A stretch of 64,000 nucleotides of DNA from Talinum fruticosum. Taxonomy: Eukaryota; Streptophyta; Magnoliopsida; Caryophyllales; Talinaceae. The DNA lies in assembly GCA_021018815.1 (NCBI GenBank), contig JAITYX010000033.1, forward strand, positions 4,520,001-4,584,000. The letters are read 5' to 3'. The translations under genes and the position numbers were made by a program. The notes below the pieces were generated by a model that saw only the letters and a list, made by a program, of their open reading frames with translations, had not been told where the DNA came from and made no database searches. This document shows positions 1 to 10,997 of this stretch, piece by piece (the stretch's first letter is position 1; each line of letters begins with the position of its first letter).

Positions 1-633
1 GTCCTCAGCGAGCCTTGGATCTTTGTTCATGGAGGTGGCGAATCCGAACGTTTTGACGCTTGATCGCCTCCTTAAGCTCAACAACTAGGGCTTGACTCGA
101 TTAATCCGAGTCCGAGCCTTGGTTTAGAACCGAGTCGATATAGGCATGAAAGCCTCGGAAGGCCGCCATAGTTGCTTGCAGCTTTTTTCCCGGGCGAGCA
201 AATTAAGTAGCCCCCTTCGAAGAAGTTCAATAGAAGGGGTAGGCTGAGAAGATGAAGTTCCAATAGTGAGAAGAGGGACCTCGAAGCTTTTTGAGTCTAA
301 GGAGGAGGAGGAGGAGAATCGATTTTAGAGGTGTGAGCCCGGAGGAGAATCGATTTTAGAGGTGTGAGCCCGGACACCGATTGCTATTTCCCGGTATCCC
401 AGTGCCAATGAATTTTCCTTTCCTGAAATAAACGGCAGGCTCCATGAATTTGTTGGAGTCGAAGGGAGAGGTACTTCGAATTGAGCGAAGACAACGAAAG
501 AAGAGCTCCAAAGGGGTATGGAAGCTTCTTCAGGTTAGAAGGAACGAAGCAACCTGTTCCGGAATGAAAGGGAAGAGGTCAACCTCATACCCTTCCAGGA
601 TATTGGAGAGAACCTTAAGCACTTTGTTGTTAG
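1..633 (-). pseudogene. Post-pol ORF fragment of an older SIRE-like copia copy (Copia-0)
   Basis: On the minus strand this stretch follows, with heavy divergence, the post-pol ORF found at 2500-4276, 39050-40860 and 48920-50693. The shared landmarks are the block around 372-410 (cccggacacc followed by tcccggtatcc), the purine-rich stretch before it, and the block ending near 625 (ccttaagcactttgttg), which matches 3730-3750 of Copia-I. No reading frame stays open. It is the target into which the Copia-I LTR is inserted at 634. It continues past the window start, so its own LTR and pol are not visible. I take it to be the oldest member of this copia family here. Confidence 0.6.
311..372. repeat. 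31-bp tandem duplication
   Basis: The 31-bp unit beginning gaggagaatcgattttag occurs twice in a row, from 311 and from 342, with no difference seen. It lies in the Copia-0 ORF fragment and is absent from the other copies, so it is a local duplication. Confidence 0.9.
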
Positions 634-2128
634 TGAAGGTTTGCTCTTAAAGAGTCTTAGTCACCCTAGAGGGAGGGGGTTGAATAGGGTGATGAGGAAA
701 TTAAACAATAAATGGAGGGTTAAAGTTTAAATTGAATAATCAAGACTGTCCGAGTCTAGATTGGACTTAGAAAAGTATGAAGTCGAATTACGTGGAAACC
801 CTCATGGGGTAGAAAACCACGACCAGTGCTAATCCAAGCACCAAGTCAAATCCACTATTTTGAATCCACAAAATACAGTAGACTAACTCAACCAGAATTG
901 CTCCCTTAGACAATTCCTAAGTTTTCCTAGACTCGGAAGTTCCCTTATCCGATCTAGTACTTCCTAATTGAGGTAACCTTTATAGCTAGGGACAACTGAG
1001 CTGAGTTAATCCATACAGCTTAGTCAAGGAACCTTACTTAGAGAGTAAGAAAGAGTTTGTGACTGATTAGAAGACTTTACAACCTAGAAAAGTATTAAAT
1101 ACGGATCGAGAGTTGTAAGATGAAGATTGAATGAGTATTATACAAAGAAATATAATTTCAACAATGGGTTCAGTTATCTTCAGATCTTGTGAAGTGGCTT
1201 CTATTTATAGGTGACCAAGCAGATTAGCCGTTGTGACTATCTTATGATTAGAAGTCCTCTCGTGACTGTTGTAACGGTTCTTTTGAGTCGTTGAACCCTT
1301 GACTTGTGCAACGATTCTTGACCCCTTAGGATGTCCCAATCCACTGGTGGTGTCCGAAAAGTAGGGTGGAAACCACCATTGAGCTTAGCGTTTAAGATTT
1401 CCAGTTTTGGAAACGAGATAACCCCGACATAGTGTCCGGGCCTTGGTCGAAGTAGAAAAAGCCTTGTCTGTTGGTGATTGACGACTTGAAACCTAGGTTA
1501 CTTTTGTAATTCAAAAAGTAGGGTAACCTCATTTAGATAACCTACAAAAGTAAACCAATTTTGGTTCTCAAAGTATAAAATATTTTGGTCCAAGATTAGG
1601 CACAAATAATAATTTAATTAAGATAATTAAGGCATAATTATCCGAGTCCTAAAAGAGTGGAATTTTCCGAGTCTAATATTCATTATACTCAAATTCCATA
1701 TGAGTCAATCTAGAGAAAGATCAAGTTAGAAAGAGAATATCGGAGTAAGAGTACTTGATCTAGACAAATATATTTCAATCAAAACATGTGGACTTAGAAA
1801 GTTGAATTAATGTCGTAAATCACTTTAACTTAGAATATGAAGTCGAACTTAGTTTGAAAGAGTTAGAGTGAATGTTTAAACATGCGATAAATCTGAGCGA
1901 CTCGGAACTATCGGAGTGAATTGATGAACAAGAGAGTGCTTTTGAGTCGGTCAGAATCGGATGAAAACATATGCAATAGCTTCGTAGCATTCGAGTAGTT
2001 TACGTAACACTCGGAATAGTTTCTATAACACTCGGAATGACTTGAAATAAAAACCTACAAGGATTGAGATTTGTAGCTGATTCCTTGTTAGTACTCAAAA
2101 TAATATAAATGCAGAGTCCGAGTCTTCA
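634..2128 (-). repeat. 3' LTR of Copia-I (about 1.5 kb)
   Basis: In window orientation it starts TGAAGGTTTGCTC and ends GAGTCTTCA, so on the minus strand it begins TGAAGACTCGG and ends CAAACCTTCA. It matches the LTRs at 37253, 47104 and 56383, including the block tcaccctagagggagggg near its left end and the purine-rich PPT just outside its right end. It is about 80 bp shorter than its relatives. Confidence 0.85.
1202..1209 (-). promoter_or_regulatory. TATA box of the Copia-I LTR
   Basis: Minus-strand TATAAATA within a block (caagacttgaagat ... agaagccacttc) conserved in all copia LTRs of the window. The position fits a U3 promoter. Function is inferred. Confidence 0.5.
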
Positions 2129-2147
2129 ATATGCCCTTTTTGATGAA
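2129..2147 (-). other. Polypurine tract of Copia-I
   Basis: On the minus strand, catcaaaaagggcatat lies directly before the 3' LTR start TGAAGACTCGG. Copia-II and III have AAAAAGGGGAGAT at the same place, so this copy has decayed slightly. Such tracts prime plus-strand DNA synthesis. Confidence 0.7.
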
Positions 2148-2499
2148 AGACATTCCATACTTAGATAAAAACTTTGTTAGTGAAACAATCCGGAGTTTTC
2201 ATTCTTAATTAGAGAGTGTATAAGAATTTAGAGATAAAATTGCGAGAAAATAGCTTAAGTGATTCAGACTTAGATTGTATCGAGCTATTATACTTAGATT
2301 GTATCAGAGCTAAGAATAAAATATAGCATACAAATTAATAAAATGATTTGGACTTAGAATATTGCTAATATCGGATCAAAGATACATAACCGAGCCGATA
2401 TATCGAGCAAAATAGGCTAAGAGATTGAAACTCGAAATAAGCACGAAACTTCATTCATATTCACATAAACACGAAAAAAATATATACAAGAGGGTGAGA

Positions 2500-4276
2500 A
2501 AACTCCCCTAAACAAGACAACAAATTTTTCTAAGTATTCTCCCCTTGCCTTTCAACAAAAACAAAAAGAGGAAGAATGTATCAATTAGATACAATTTGTT
2601 TATCCGGACAAAAAAGAAAAAATAAAACAGAAATTGAGAAAAGAAAAAAATTTAGGATGGTGGAGTGGGAGCAATTTGAGTTGAAGTGGATGAACGGGCA
2701 AGTGCGCCTACGCTATTATGAGCGAGAAGATGTTGAAGATCTTGGCGGCGGTAACACCGGTAACTCTGGGATCAGCTCGGCTCTTAGTGGTTGTCCTCGA
2801 ACAAGATCGTCTAGAGGTTCATCCTCTTAGTACTCGATGGAGGGTGGTGCTTCCTCGAAGCTTGACTCGCTGTCGACCGACCTTTGTCGGCAGGGTCTTT
2901 TGAGTCACTCGGACTACTATATGAGCTAATCAGCTCGGTTGAGGGCGGGAGCACCTTGTTCCTCGGCTGCTTCCTTTTCTCGCTCATTCTTCCTCCTTCT
3001 CTTCTTCTTCCTTCTCCTCTTCCTCCTTCTTCTCGAAGGAGCTGCCTCGATCACAACCTCTTCTTCTTCTTCTTCGCCTCTCCGAAAGGAGATTTGGTAG
3101 GGCTCGAGGACTCTTCCGATGTGTCCGAGCCGACCGAGTCCTGAGCCGCTTGGAGCGCCTTTCTTGAAGGAGTTCAATCAACTCCTTCTGCTCCTTTACT
3201 AGTGCCTTCATCTCAAGGAGCACGTCCTGTTGCTCTCGGATTTGAGACTCGGGCTGTCTTTGGTTTATGGTCATAGATTGAAGGACAGTCTTGAATGACC
3301 GAGAGAATGTCCTTGATCTCAGTGGACAGGGAGGAGAGCTTTTCGAACATTGTATTAGAAAAAGAAGAAGAGAGAACATGAGAAGCACCTGAGGTGGAAG
3401 CACCGCCGGATGGAGGAGGTAGATAGAGAGGAGTATGAGTCTAAGGTGAAGGTGAAGGTTGCCTCGCTTCGAGCCGTGGACCCGGACACCCGGTTGGGTC
3501 TCCCGGTATCCATAGCCATGAAGCTCTTTTCCGCCAACTACTATGGCAGCCTCATAAATCACGTTAGGATATGAGGGAGTGGGACTTTGAATTGCTTGAA
3601 AATGAAGGTGAGAAGAGCCCCAAAAGGAAGAGGGGTGGATTTCTTTGTATGAGCTGGCACAGAGGCCATCTCGCTCTATGATTGCTGGGAAGAGGTCTAC
3701 TTCGTAGCCCTCTAGAATGTCAAAAAGAGCCTTGAGAATCTTGGAGTTTGGATTCTCTTTGTCTGGAATGTTGAGATAAGAAGGTTCTCATCAAGCACGA
3801 AACAAAGAAGACGAGCTTCGACTTCATCCGAGTCATAGAGAAGTTTTTGTGTGACTTAGGGATTTCTTTGGCGTACTTCTCAAAGAATTCATCAGCAGCC
3901 TCGTTGAAAGGTATAGGGTTGTCTGTTGAGGAAAAGAGATGATACTTTGAATAAGCGGTGGAGGAGAGAGACGTTGATTCGAACAACGACATCTTGAACT
4001 CCGGAGGTGAGGATCCCCTCGAGCTAGAAAGATTTGAATAGAACTCAGAGATGAGTTCTAGGTAGATAAACTCGCTGAAATAGAGGAAATTGTAAACCCC
4101 TGTGGTTTTGATGTGGTTCAACCACGAAAATTTTGTGGTTGGGAAGAATTTGCTATCCAACGTCGGTGTTGGGTGACAAGGATTTTAGAGGGGTTGGAAG
4201 GACCCTCTTGGCTTTTGGTTCGGGGCTTCTTAGTTGTAGAACCGAGAAAGTCCGGGTGAGAACCTCTTTTCGGCAT
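2500..4276 (-). pseudogene. Post-pol ORF of Copia-I (plant transposon-protein-like)
   Basis: This is the extra coding region between RNase H and the 3' LTR. The best-preserved piece is an open frame of 146 codons at 3720-4160. It carries the motifs FSEFIYLELISEFYSNL and EFFEKYAKEIPKSHKNF, which recur in Copia-II and III. The start matches the conserved ATG at 4276, equivalent to 40860 in Copia-II and 50693 in Copia-III. The segment with LVREFY-type residues resembles the domain annotated in plant genomes as 'putative plant transposon protein'; that is a motif-level call, not a search result. The distal part is Glu/Lys- and Arg-rich (2984-3200). Frameshifts break it into at least three pieces. 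In SIRE-type elements this position holds an ORF often called env-like; I see no firm envelope features. Confidence 0.6.
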
Positions 4277-4668
4277 AGTTGTGGAGTTTCAAGAAGAGAG
4301 GAGATGAACTTTGAGAGAGAGAGAAGATTGCTCGACGAGAGAGAGAGTAAAAAAAAAAAAATAGAGTAGAGAGAGTCGAGAGCTTTCGGTGCTTACTTGA
4401 GATGTTTCTTGCTTGCTTGAGAGTGAAGGTTTGCTTCTTCGAAAACACTAAACTTGCTTGTGAGGTATTATGTGAGACTGTGAGTGAGTAGAGAGTAAAG
4501 TACTCGAAATGAAGGAAAAGGATGCTATTTATAGAGAAAGAATTGTCCTTCAGTATTCGTTCGACCCAACTCTCCAACGGTCGCCTCGGACTGGTGTGAT
4601 TGTTATGCCCTCCAACGGTTAGAATTCCAGTGTTTGTCTTCTAACGGCTAGTTCTCCGATCGATACGC

Positions 4669-4694
4669 GAGAGAGAGAGAGAGAGAGAGAGAGA
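4669..4694. repeat. (GA)n microsatellite
   Basis: About 13 uninterrupted GA units in the leader between RNase H and the post-pol ORF of Copia-I. Copia-III has a similar tract at 50807-50831, so it is a family feature. Confidence 0.9.
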
Positions 4695-4954
4695 AGAGAA
4701 ATTTTAAAAGAGATTTCGAAACTCTCCACTAATCTAGAGATGATTTCGAAGTTTGACATCAATTTTTCTCAAAAACTAAGTCTGACTCAAGTAAAGTTTA
4801 TGAGTCACTCGAAACTATAAACAAGTAATAACTTGTAGCTCGAGTATCACCGGGTCAACTAAACTAATTGTTATTAAAGCACGTAAAAGAAACATTTGAC
4901 ACATAATCATGCAAAGTAGTTTCTCTTAAGAAAGCACATAATCATGCATTAATC

Positions 4955-6231
4955 ATGCCAAGTTCATTCCTAATAAAGCAAAACCGATCCTCACTAAGTG
5001 GCTTAGTAAAGACATCAGCTAGTTGAAGTTTGGTAGGAATGAAATCAAGTTCAATATCACCTTTCTTATAATGGTCTCTTAGGAAATGATAGCTGACCTC
5101 AATATGCTTTGTCTTTGAGTGCTTGAACTCGGATTCTTAGTGATGCTAATTGTACTTTGATTGTCACACTTGATTGGAATTGATTTGAACGAAAGTCCAA
5201 GATCTCTCAAGTGTTGCTTGATCCATAGAATGTGAGCACAGCATGCTCCAGTTGCAATGTACTCAGCTTTAGCAGTTGATATAGCTACTGAGTTACGCTT
5301 CTTTGAGTGTCAAGATATAAGGGATTGACCCGAAATTGGCGAGCTCCTAAGGTGCTCTTTCTATCAACCTTGTATCTAGCATAGTCGGCATCCGAGTATC
5401 TAGTGAGAGTAAGTTCCGAGTCTCTTGAGTACCATAGACCTAAGTTCCGAGTTCCTGCAAGATATCTAAAGATTCTCTTCACCGCAGTGAGATGTGATTC
5501 TTTTAGATTAGCTTGAAATCTTACACACAGTACATGCACTAAACATTATGTCCGGTCTACTGGAAGTAAGATACAGTAGAGATCCAATCATACCTCGATA
5601 GAGTTTCGATCTACTTCTTTTCCTTTTTCATGTGAGTCCAGCTTTATATTGCTCGCTCATTGGTGTTGCTCCATGTTTTGCATCTTGAAGTTTGTATTTC
5701 TTCAAGCAACTCCTTGGTATACTTTGATTGATGGACATAGATGCCATCTTTGTCTTGCTTGATTTGTAGACCAAGGAAGAAATTGATTTCTCCCATCATA
5801 CTCATTTGGAATTCTTGTCTCATCAACTCGGAAAAATCTCGATAGAAAATTTCATTAGTAGCTCCAAATATTATATCATCAACATAGATCCGAGCAATAA
5901 GAAAGTCTTTCCCTTTGGTTTTTATGAAGAGAGTCTTGTCAATCTGACCTCTTCTAAAATCATTTTCAACCAAGAAATTGCTCAGTCTTTCATACCTGGG
6001 AGCTTGTTTAAGACTATAAATAGCTTTTTGCAATTTGAAAACATGATTTGGAAATTTTAAGTTTTCAAATCCAGGGGGTTGCTCAACACGGACTTCCTCT
6101 TGAATGAAACCATTAAGAAAAGCACATTTGACATCCATCCGATACAATTTGATATTCATGCTTAATGCAAATGCCAATAGGATTCTAATAGCTTCAATCC
6201 TAGGCACTCGGTGCAAAGGTTTCCCTACAAT
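4955..6231 (-). pseudogene. Copia-I pol remnant: reverse transcriptase and RNase H
   Basis: Minus-strand frames at 5644-6216 and 5285-5539 encode the copia reverse transcriptase core and the start of RNase H. Visible RT motifs are MDVKCAFLNGFIQEEV, QPPGFEN, LKQAP and the catalytic IYVDDIIFGATNE, followed by FFLGLQIKQDKDGIYVHQSKY. The second frame has TAVKRIFRYLAGT and the SDADYA motif of copia RNase H. Stops and frameshifts separate the pieces. The sequence breaks off upstream of the conserved AIRILLAFA block at about 6231, so the N-terminal RT, integrase, protease and gag are gone. Confidence 0.85.
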
Positions 6232-6472
6232 CCGAGTTATGTTATGCTTTTTATGCAGGGTCTTAGGGCTTTAAGCCTAAGGGTTAGTCCGCTTTACAAA
6301 CAGTAACTCTGCCGACATTTTTAGGAATCTCGGATTCTTATGGAAACCACCCTTATTATCTTTAAATTGAGTTTAGACAGTCAAACCGACACCGTAAAGA
6401 GCCTTAGGAGTTTCTTTAAGGAGCTCCGGTGATGTAATACTCCTAGGGGGTGTTTTGGGGTATTACAAAAAG
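6232..6472 (-). repeat. 5'-terminal fragment of a Tekay-like gypsy LTR
   Basis: Read on the minus strand it starts TGTAATACCCCAAAACACC at 6472, a typical start of plant Ty3/gypsy LTRs. It continues through a block (cgagattcctaaaaatgtc then ggcagagttactg) of a kind I associate with Tekay-lineage LTRs. About 240 bp remain before the abrupt junction with Copia-I. No polypurine tract precedes it, so it would be the outer LTR of a deleted element or a solo LTR. It is not the same LTR type as the array at 16392-29822. Confidence 0.45.
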
Positions 6473-8015
6473 ACTATAACTTTGTAAATAAAATTTGACA
6501 AACTAAAGAAAATAACTAAAAAGCAAGCAAGTAATTATCAAAGATAGCACATTTATAAAAACACTTAGTATAATCTATATCCATCATGCAAATTATTATT
6601 TATCATTAACACACAAATTGATCTACCCATGAGCTAAACTATAGAAGACAACCACTAGAGGATCTTCCCCTTTTTCCTTAGTTATTAGTTTACTTAGGCC
6701 TAGCCCTAATATAAACCCTACTAATATTGATAACCTTAGCACTAGCACTAGAATTTAATCAAATTAGAGCATGAAGTATTAGAAAAACATCATCTAGCAC
6801 CTAATAACCAATCTACTATCAAATTGATTTAAGAAGGATGTATGATAATTTCCTAATTAAAAGAGATAGGTATGAGCCATCCATGATTAATTAGGGTGAT
6901 ACTTATGTCTAAAAGATCAAGCAATTACGTACTTAAATCCTTTAAACTATCATATGAATTTATATAAAACCAATTAGCGTGCACTCTAGTTAATTAGACA
7001 TAAAATCATAAACATTAAAATTAAATTATCATAGAATCATGGATCGAATCAATAAGACAATAAAGATAGAAACTTTTTTTCAAAATAAATAATTTAACAT
7101 GGTTTCAAGTATATTATACTAAGTATAAAAAGACTTACTCAAACATAATGTAATTTAAAATACGTAAACTAAATAAAACTAACATCTTTAATATTAATGT
7201 AACAATAAAAATTCAATCTTTACTAGTAAAAAATTACAATACTAAATAATACTACCGATATTAGTTTCTTTGGTCACGGGATGATGATGAAGATGATTAT
7301 GATGGTGTTGGCGTGGCGGATGGGCAGCGGCAACAACAAGGAGCAGCGGCAGCAAGCAGCAGCGTGGGCAAGGGTTCCGAGAGGCAGCAGCGGCTAAGGC
7401 AGCTGTGTGTGTGGTCGCTTGTGAGTTGGTGTGTGTTTCTTTCCTCCATGATGATAAGTGGTATATATAAGGTGAAGGAGATAGGGTTATTCCTCATTCT
7501 TCTCTTCTAAGTTTCCTTTTCTCTTCCAAGCTTCCTTTTCTCTTCCAATTAGGAGTTTATAAAATAAAATATCATAAAATAAATATTTTATGACATTATT
7601 TTTATGTACCGATTTCATATCTTTTCTAGGATGCTTGTCGGTAGCTAAAAACCCACTTTTAACGTCTTTTCTCTTCTTTCCCACTTTACTCGATCATTAC
7701 CTATAAATAGACAAAATAGGATAAATTAGATAAAATAGACTATATAATATAAACTAAATAACTACTAAAAATACGTATAAAATACGACTTGATAGAGGTA
7801 CAAATAAATAAAATTGGACCGTCTAATTGGCGCCCAAAAAGTGAAAAATTAAAATAAATAATTATATAAATGGACCATCGAAAATAACTAACCACATAGA
7901 TAAAACAAAGTGGATGATTTCGGCCTGGCCGACCCACCATTGTCCGGTTGGTGGCTTGCTCCTGCCTAGGCGTTGCCTATTTGGGCCGAGGCTCGGCCCG
8001 TCGTCTAGGGTCGTA
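6473..8015 (-). repeat. AT-rich LTR-like DNA downstream of Tat-1 pol
   Basis: No gene is supported here. It follows the Tat-1 pol stop codon at 8016-8018 and on the minus strand shows promoter-like order: a GC-rich segment, TATATATA at 7469-7462, then about 100-250 bp downstream a CT/CA-rich leader, then long AT-rich DNA. That is the layout of a Ty3/gypsy LTR, probably the Tat-1 3' LTR. I cannot find a clear start, end or matching 5' LTR. The short ORFs on both strands at 7297-7510 are low-complexity readings of the GCAGC-rich leader. Confidence 0.35.
7462..7469 (-). promoter_or_regulatory. TATA box in the LTR-like segment
   Basis: TATATATA palindromic core with minus-strand context ccttatatataccac, followed downstream by a CA-rich leader. 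Plausible U3 promoter; strand assigned from context only. Confidence 0.35.
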
Positions 8016-9205
8016 TTAGATGTAATACTTCTTGAAATGATCCAAATTTGAGTACGGAAAAATCTCTACACCATCTAAATCGAGTTAATTTCACTGCTCC
8101 GCCTGGCAATATCTAATTTAGCACGAATGGGCCTCACCAGTTAGGCCTAAATTTTCCTCGTGGATCCTGAATTGGTGCTCTAATTTTTGAGGACCAAGTC
8201 TCCAATTTGTAGATTATGAGGCTTCACTCTCTTGTTGAATTCCCTTGATATACGAGCCTAATATATTTGGACATTGTGCGGTGCGTTGAGGCGCTTCTCA
8301 TCGGGCAACACTGACTATTCGTAGTGTGCTTTAGCCCACTCTACTTCTAGAAATTGGCTTTCAGCAATGATCCTTAATGACGGAATGACATTCTTTATTG
8401 GAATGACTACTTCCATGCTATATACTATGGAGTAAAGTGTTTCTCCCGTAGAGGTACGATAGCCCAGTAAAGCTAAAGGCAACTTATCCAGCCGATCCTT
8501 ATAATTGACTGCCATGTTTTCCACTATTTTACGAATGTTATTAATGGCGGCCTTGACTGCTCCGTTGGTTTGAGGATGATAGGGAGAAGACTTATGGTGC
8601 TTGATCTTGTATTCATCCAACAAGTCTACTACCTCCTTCTTAAAATAGCTACCATGGTCATCGATTAACTCATAGGGCACCCCATAACAACAAATAATGT
8701 TCCAAATGATGAACTTAGCCACTTGTTTCGATGTCAAGGTTGCATAAGAGGCCACTTCTACCCATTTAGTGAAGTAGTCGATTGCTACTAACACAAATTT
8801 GTGACCACATGTTCATTTAGGAGTCACTTTGCCAATAATGATTATTCCCAAAACGAGAATGGCCAAGGTGACGCTAATGTTATGAGAAATGACGGTGGTT
8901 GGTACTGTAAATTTGCATACAACTAACACTTATGGCATTTCCTAACGAACTCATAACGATCAGCTGCCATGGTTGACCAATAGTAACTCGAATCTCTAAA
9001 TCTTCCGAACCAACATCTTACCGTTCATATGGTGTCCACATTCAGTACCATGAATCTTATTCATGATGCGCTTTGCTTCATGTTGGTTGACACAAAGTAA
9101 GCTTATCCCAGTGTTAGTTTTCTTGTATAGTTGCCCTTGGTTAATGAAGAATTGGGTAGCCAACATCCCGATGTCTCGTTGAGCTTTAGGTGTGGAGTCC
9201 AAAGG
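8016..9205 (-). pseudogene. Tat-1 integrase remnant
   Basis: In order on the minus strand: a zinc-binding region (HGTECGHHMNGK, then a degenerate YEFVRKCHKC near 8940), the catalytic core at 8315-8794, and a C-terminal part ending at the stop 8016-8018. The core shows AIDYFTKWVEVASY with the first acidic residue, VPYELIDDHGSYFKKE with the second, and SPYHPQTNGAVKAAINN. In this family the last motif normally has Glu after GAV; here it is Lys, so the third catalytic acid is lost. The C-terminal part (HNLQIGDLVLKN in translation) follows about 100 codons later. Integrase inserts element cDNA into chromosomes; this copy cannot. Confidence 0.85.
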
Positions 9206-9735
9206 GTATTCTTTATCCAAATACTCGATAAATGTCCCGATACCAACTGGTTTGGTCGGTATTAGACACTTCCAATGCATAGAAGTGCATAGGCTGACTT
9301 CGTCGCTCTTTATGAACATGCATTAAATGAATGTCGTTAGGGATATTGATCATGGATGCTAGTTTAGCTAAGGCATCCGCGAACCGGTTATCATCCCTAG
9401 GAAGGTAGGTGAAAGAAATATTCTCAACATTTCGATAATTCAATTATATGTGCTTGGTCGGGTGCCAAGGCTTCACTACATACCTTCCAATTTTGTGAAA
9501 TTTGATTAATGATCATACGAGAGTCACCGAAAACCCTAATATTCTCAATCGTGATCTCTACGAGCAGCTTCAAATCCTGTGATGCATGCTTTGTACTCTG
9601 CAGCATTGTTGATGACCCCCATCCAATTTATCCGAGATGGGAGTATGTGCTCCCTCCGAGTGAGACTAGAAGAATCCCTACTCCAAAGCCCTTCGATTGG
9701 AAGCGCCATCGAGGTACATTATCGAAAAGTCCACC
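9206..9735 (-). pseudogene. Tat-1 second (archaeal-type) RNase H remnant
   Basis: Two overlapping minus-strand frames (9213-9443 and 9424-9606) plus DNA up to about 9735 encode a second RNase H between the usual RNase H and integrase. The motifs are MYLDGASNR (first acid), IRVFGDSRMIINQISQNW (GDS acid) and LPRDDNRFADALAKLAS (final acid and ADALA). Having two RNase H domains, the second acquired, is an established trait of Tat-lineage Ty3/gypsy elements. The frames are broken near 9430-9440 and 9610. Confidence 0.75.
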
Positions 9736-10126
9736 TCTACTTATAAGATATTTTCTTCCGGAAAGTCCAGGTGTTTGGGTTGCGATTAAGTTACAAGTAG
9801 ATCAGCTAGGAATTCGACACTACCCTTCCTTTGATCGCTTTTGAGGGACATACTTTAGTTCAAATACCGACGAGCATGACAGTTCATCTTGCTATCTTGC
9901 CGCTGATGGTTGGTTGCTCAAGTATATACTTAATGGGATCTATAGGTGCTACCACATGTACTGTGTGCGCTAACATGTAATGCCTAAGCTTCTTAGTAGC
10001 CCAAACTAATGCCAATGATGTCTTCTCTAATAGCGTGTATTTAGTCTCATAATCTAAGAATTTCTTACATAGATAATAAATTGCGCGCTCTTCCTTCCTG
10101 TCTCGTTGAGCTAGCGGGGCTTCCAT
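9736..10126 (-). pseudogene. Tat-1 RNase H (first) and tether
   Basis: The frame at 9884-10126 reads AIYYLCKKFLDYETKY, then LEKTSLALVWATKKLRHYM and PIKYILEQPTISGKIAR. This is the standard Ty3/gypsy RNase H with its 'E...L...W...LRHY' helix, followed by the EQP...GRIARW-type end. The tether at 9736-9883 contains KGSVEFLADLLV and LDFPEENI in decayed frames. It degrades the RNA strand of RNA:DNA hybrids in functional relatives; here the frames are interrupted. Confidence 0.75.
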
Positions 10127-10677
10127 AGCTTGTCTTTATCGTGGTGAGTTATAGAAGTAAAGGTTTCCCTGGTTGCGACGGAGCTAGCGTTGGAGACTTA
10201 GCTAGGTATTCCTTAACCTTCTCGAATGCTTGTTGGCACTCGATATCCCAAATGGGCTCGAGATCCCTTCTTCAACTTCTTGGAAATAGGTTCACGAGAC
10301 CATTATAAGTTTTGATATGAAAGGACCGATGTACTACAAACCTCCTAGGAAACCTTGTATCTCTTTTACGTATTTAGCGACGGCTTTTCTTCAATGGCGT
10401 TGATCTTGGATGGATCAACTTCAATTCCTCCAAGATGAACTACATAGCCTAATAGTTTGCCCGAGGTTACCCCGAAGGCACGCTTTTGAGCATTAAGGCG
10501 CATGTTGTATTTTCTAAGTTCTCTAGAACAATTTTCTTAGGCTAGGTAGGTGCCCCTGCCCTATCTTTGGACTTTATGATCATGTCATTCACATAGAAAT
10601 CAGCTTCGTGTGGATCATGTCATGTAACAGAGTTATAGCCGTCCTCTAGTATGTTGCATCGGCGTTTTGATCCCAAA
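10127..10677 (-). pseudogene. Tat-1 reverse transcriptase, C-terminal half (left of CACTA)
   Basis: The minus-strand translation includes KCAFGVTSGKLLGYVV, HLGGIEVDPSKINAI and FGIKTPMQHTRG, the thumb and connection region and the 'FGLKNAGATYQR'-type palm motif of Ty3/gypsy RT. It ends exactly at the CACTA terminus at 10678. The other half resumes at 15101, next to AAA target duplications. The region that should hold the YVDD box is badly decayed (about 10560-10640). Frame is lost several times. Confidence 0.75.
10675..10677. repeat. Target-site duplication AAA, left of CACTA
   Basis: AAA immediately precedes CACTAC; its partner is 15101-15103. A 3-bp duplication is the rule for CACTA transposons. 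Confidence 0.75.
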
Positions 10678-10997
10678 CACTACGAGTAAAACAAGTAAAT
10701 TAGTGTCGGACAAAATCGGACGCCAAATTAGCAAATTCCGACGCTAATAGTCTTTAGCGTCGGATTAGAGTCGAGAAAAATCTGATGTAGAAGACCTCGA
10801 CGCTAAAACATTTAGCGTCGGATGGTACATTTTAGCGTCGGACATATCCGACGCTATTAGCGTCGGATTCTGTATCCGACGCTAATTTCATCTTGCTTTT
10901 TAAACTCCTTCATTTTAGCGTTGGATTTTTTGAGTTTAGCGTCGGATATTTTGACTCAAATAGTGTCGGATTAGTGTCGGACGCTAAAATCGAAGCT
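10678..10997. repeat. Left TIR and subterminal repeats of the CACTA element
   Basis: After the terminal CACTAC, the word TTAGCGTCGGA or its reverse appears about ten times in 320 bp, with variants such as tagtgtcgg. Near 10848-10868 two copies meet tail to tail (tccgacgctattagcgtcgg), forming a near-palindrome. Such repeats are the known binding sites of TnpA-type proteins in En/Spm elements. Confidence 0.85.

Larger units (their letters stand above)
634..6231 (-). mobile_element. Copia-I: SIRE/Maximus-like Ty1/copia element, 5'-truncated, minus strand
   Basis: Order on the minus strand: RT and RNase H (about 6231-4955), post-pol ORF (about 4276-2500), polypurine tract (2147-2129), 3' LTR (2128-634). 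Gag, protease, integrase, PBS and 5' LTR are missing, because similarity to Copia-II and Copia-III stops in RT at about 6231 and unrelated gypsy LTR sequence follows. The LTR, the post-pol ORF and the RT motif YVDDIIFGATNE place it in the same family as Copia-II, III and IV. The flank before the LTR is GTTAG (629-633), but the matching target duplication is lost with the 5' end. Confidence 0.85.

Noticed and set aside
3355..3562. Antisense ORFs across the copia post-pol ORF and other plus-strand ORFs at 2576-3144, 39176-40619 and 49076-50451
   Set aside because: They are shadows of the minus-strand post-pol ORF; they lack motif conservation among copies.
6433..8020. A single 1.6-kb LTR running from TGTAATAC to GTATTAGA
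   Set aside because: The right end overlaps the Tat-1 pol stop codon (readable HFKKYYI then stop), the flanks share no target duplication, and a gypsy LTR start on the minus strand sits at 6472 inside it.
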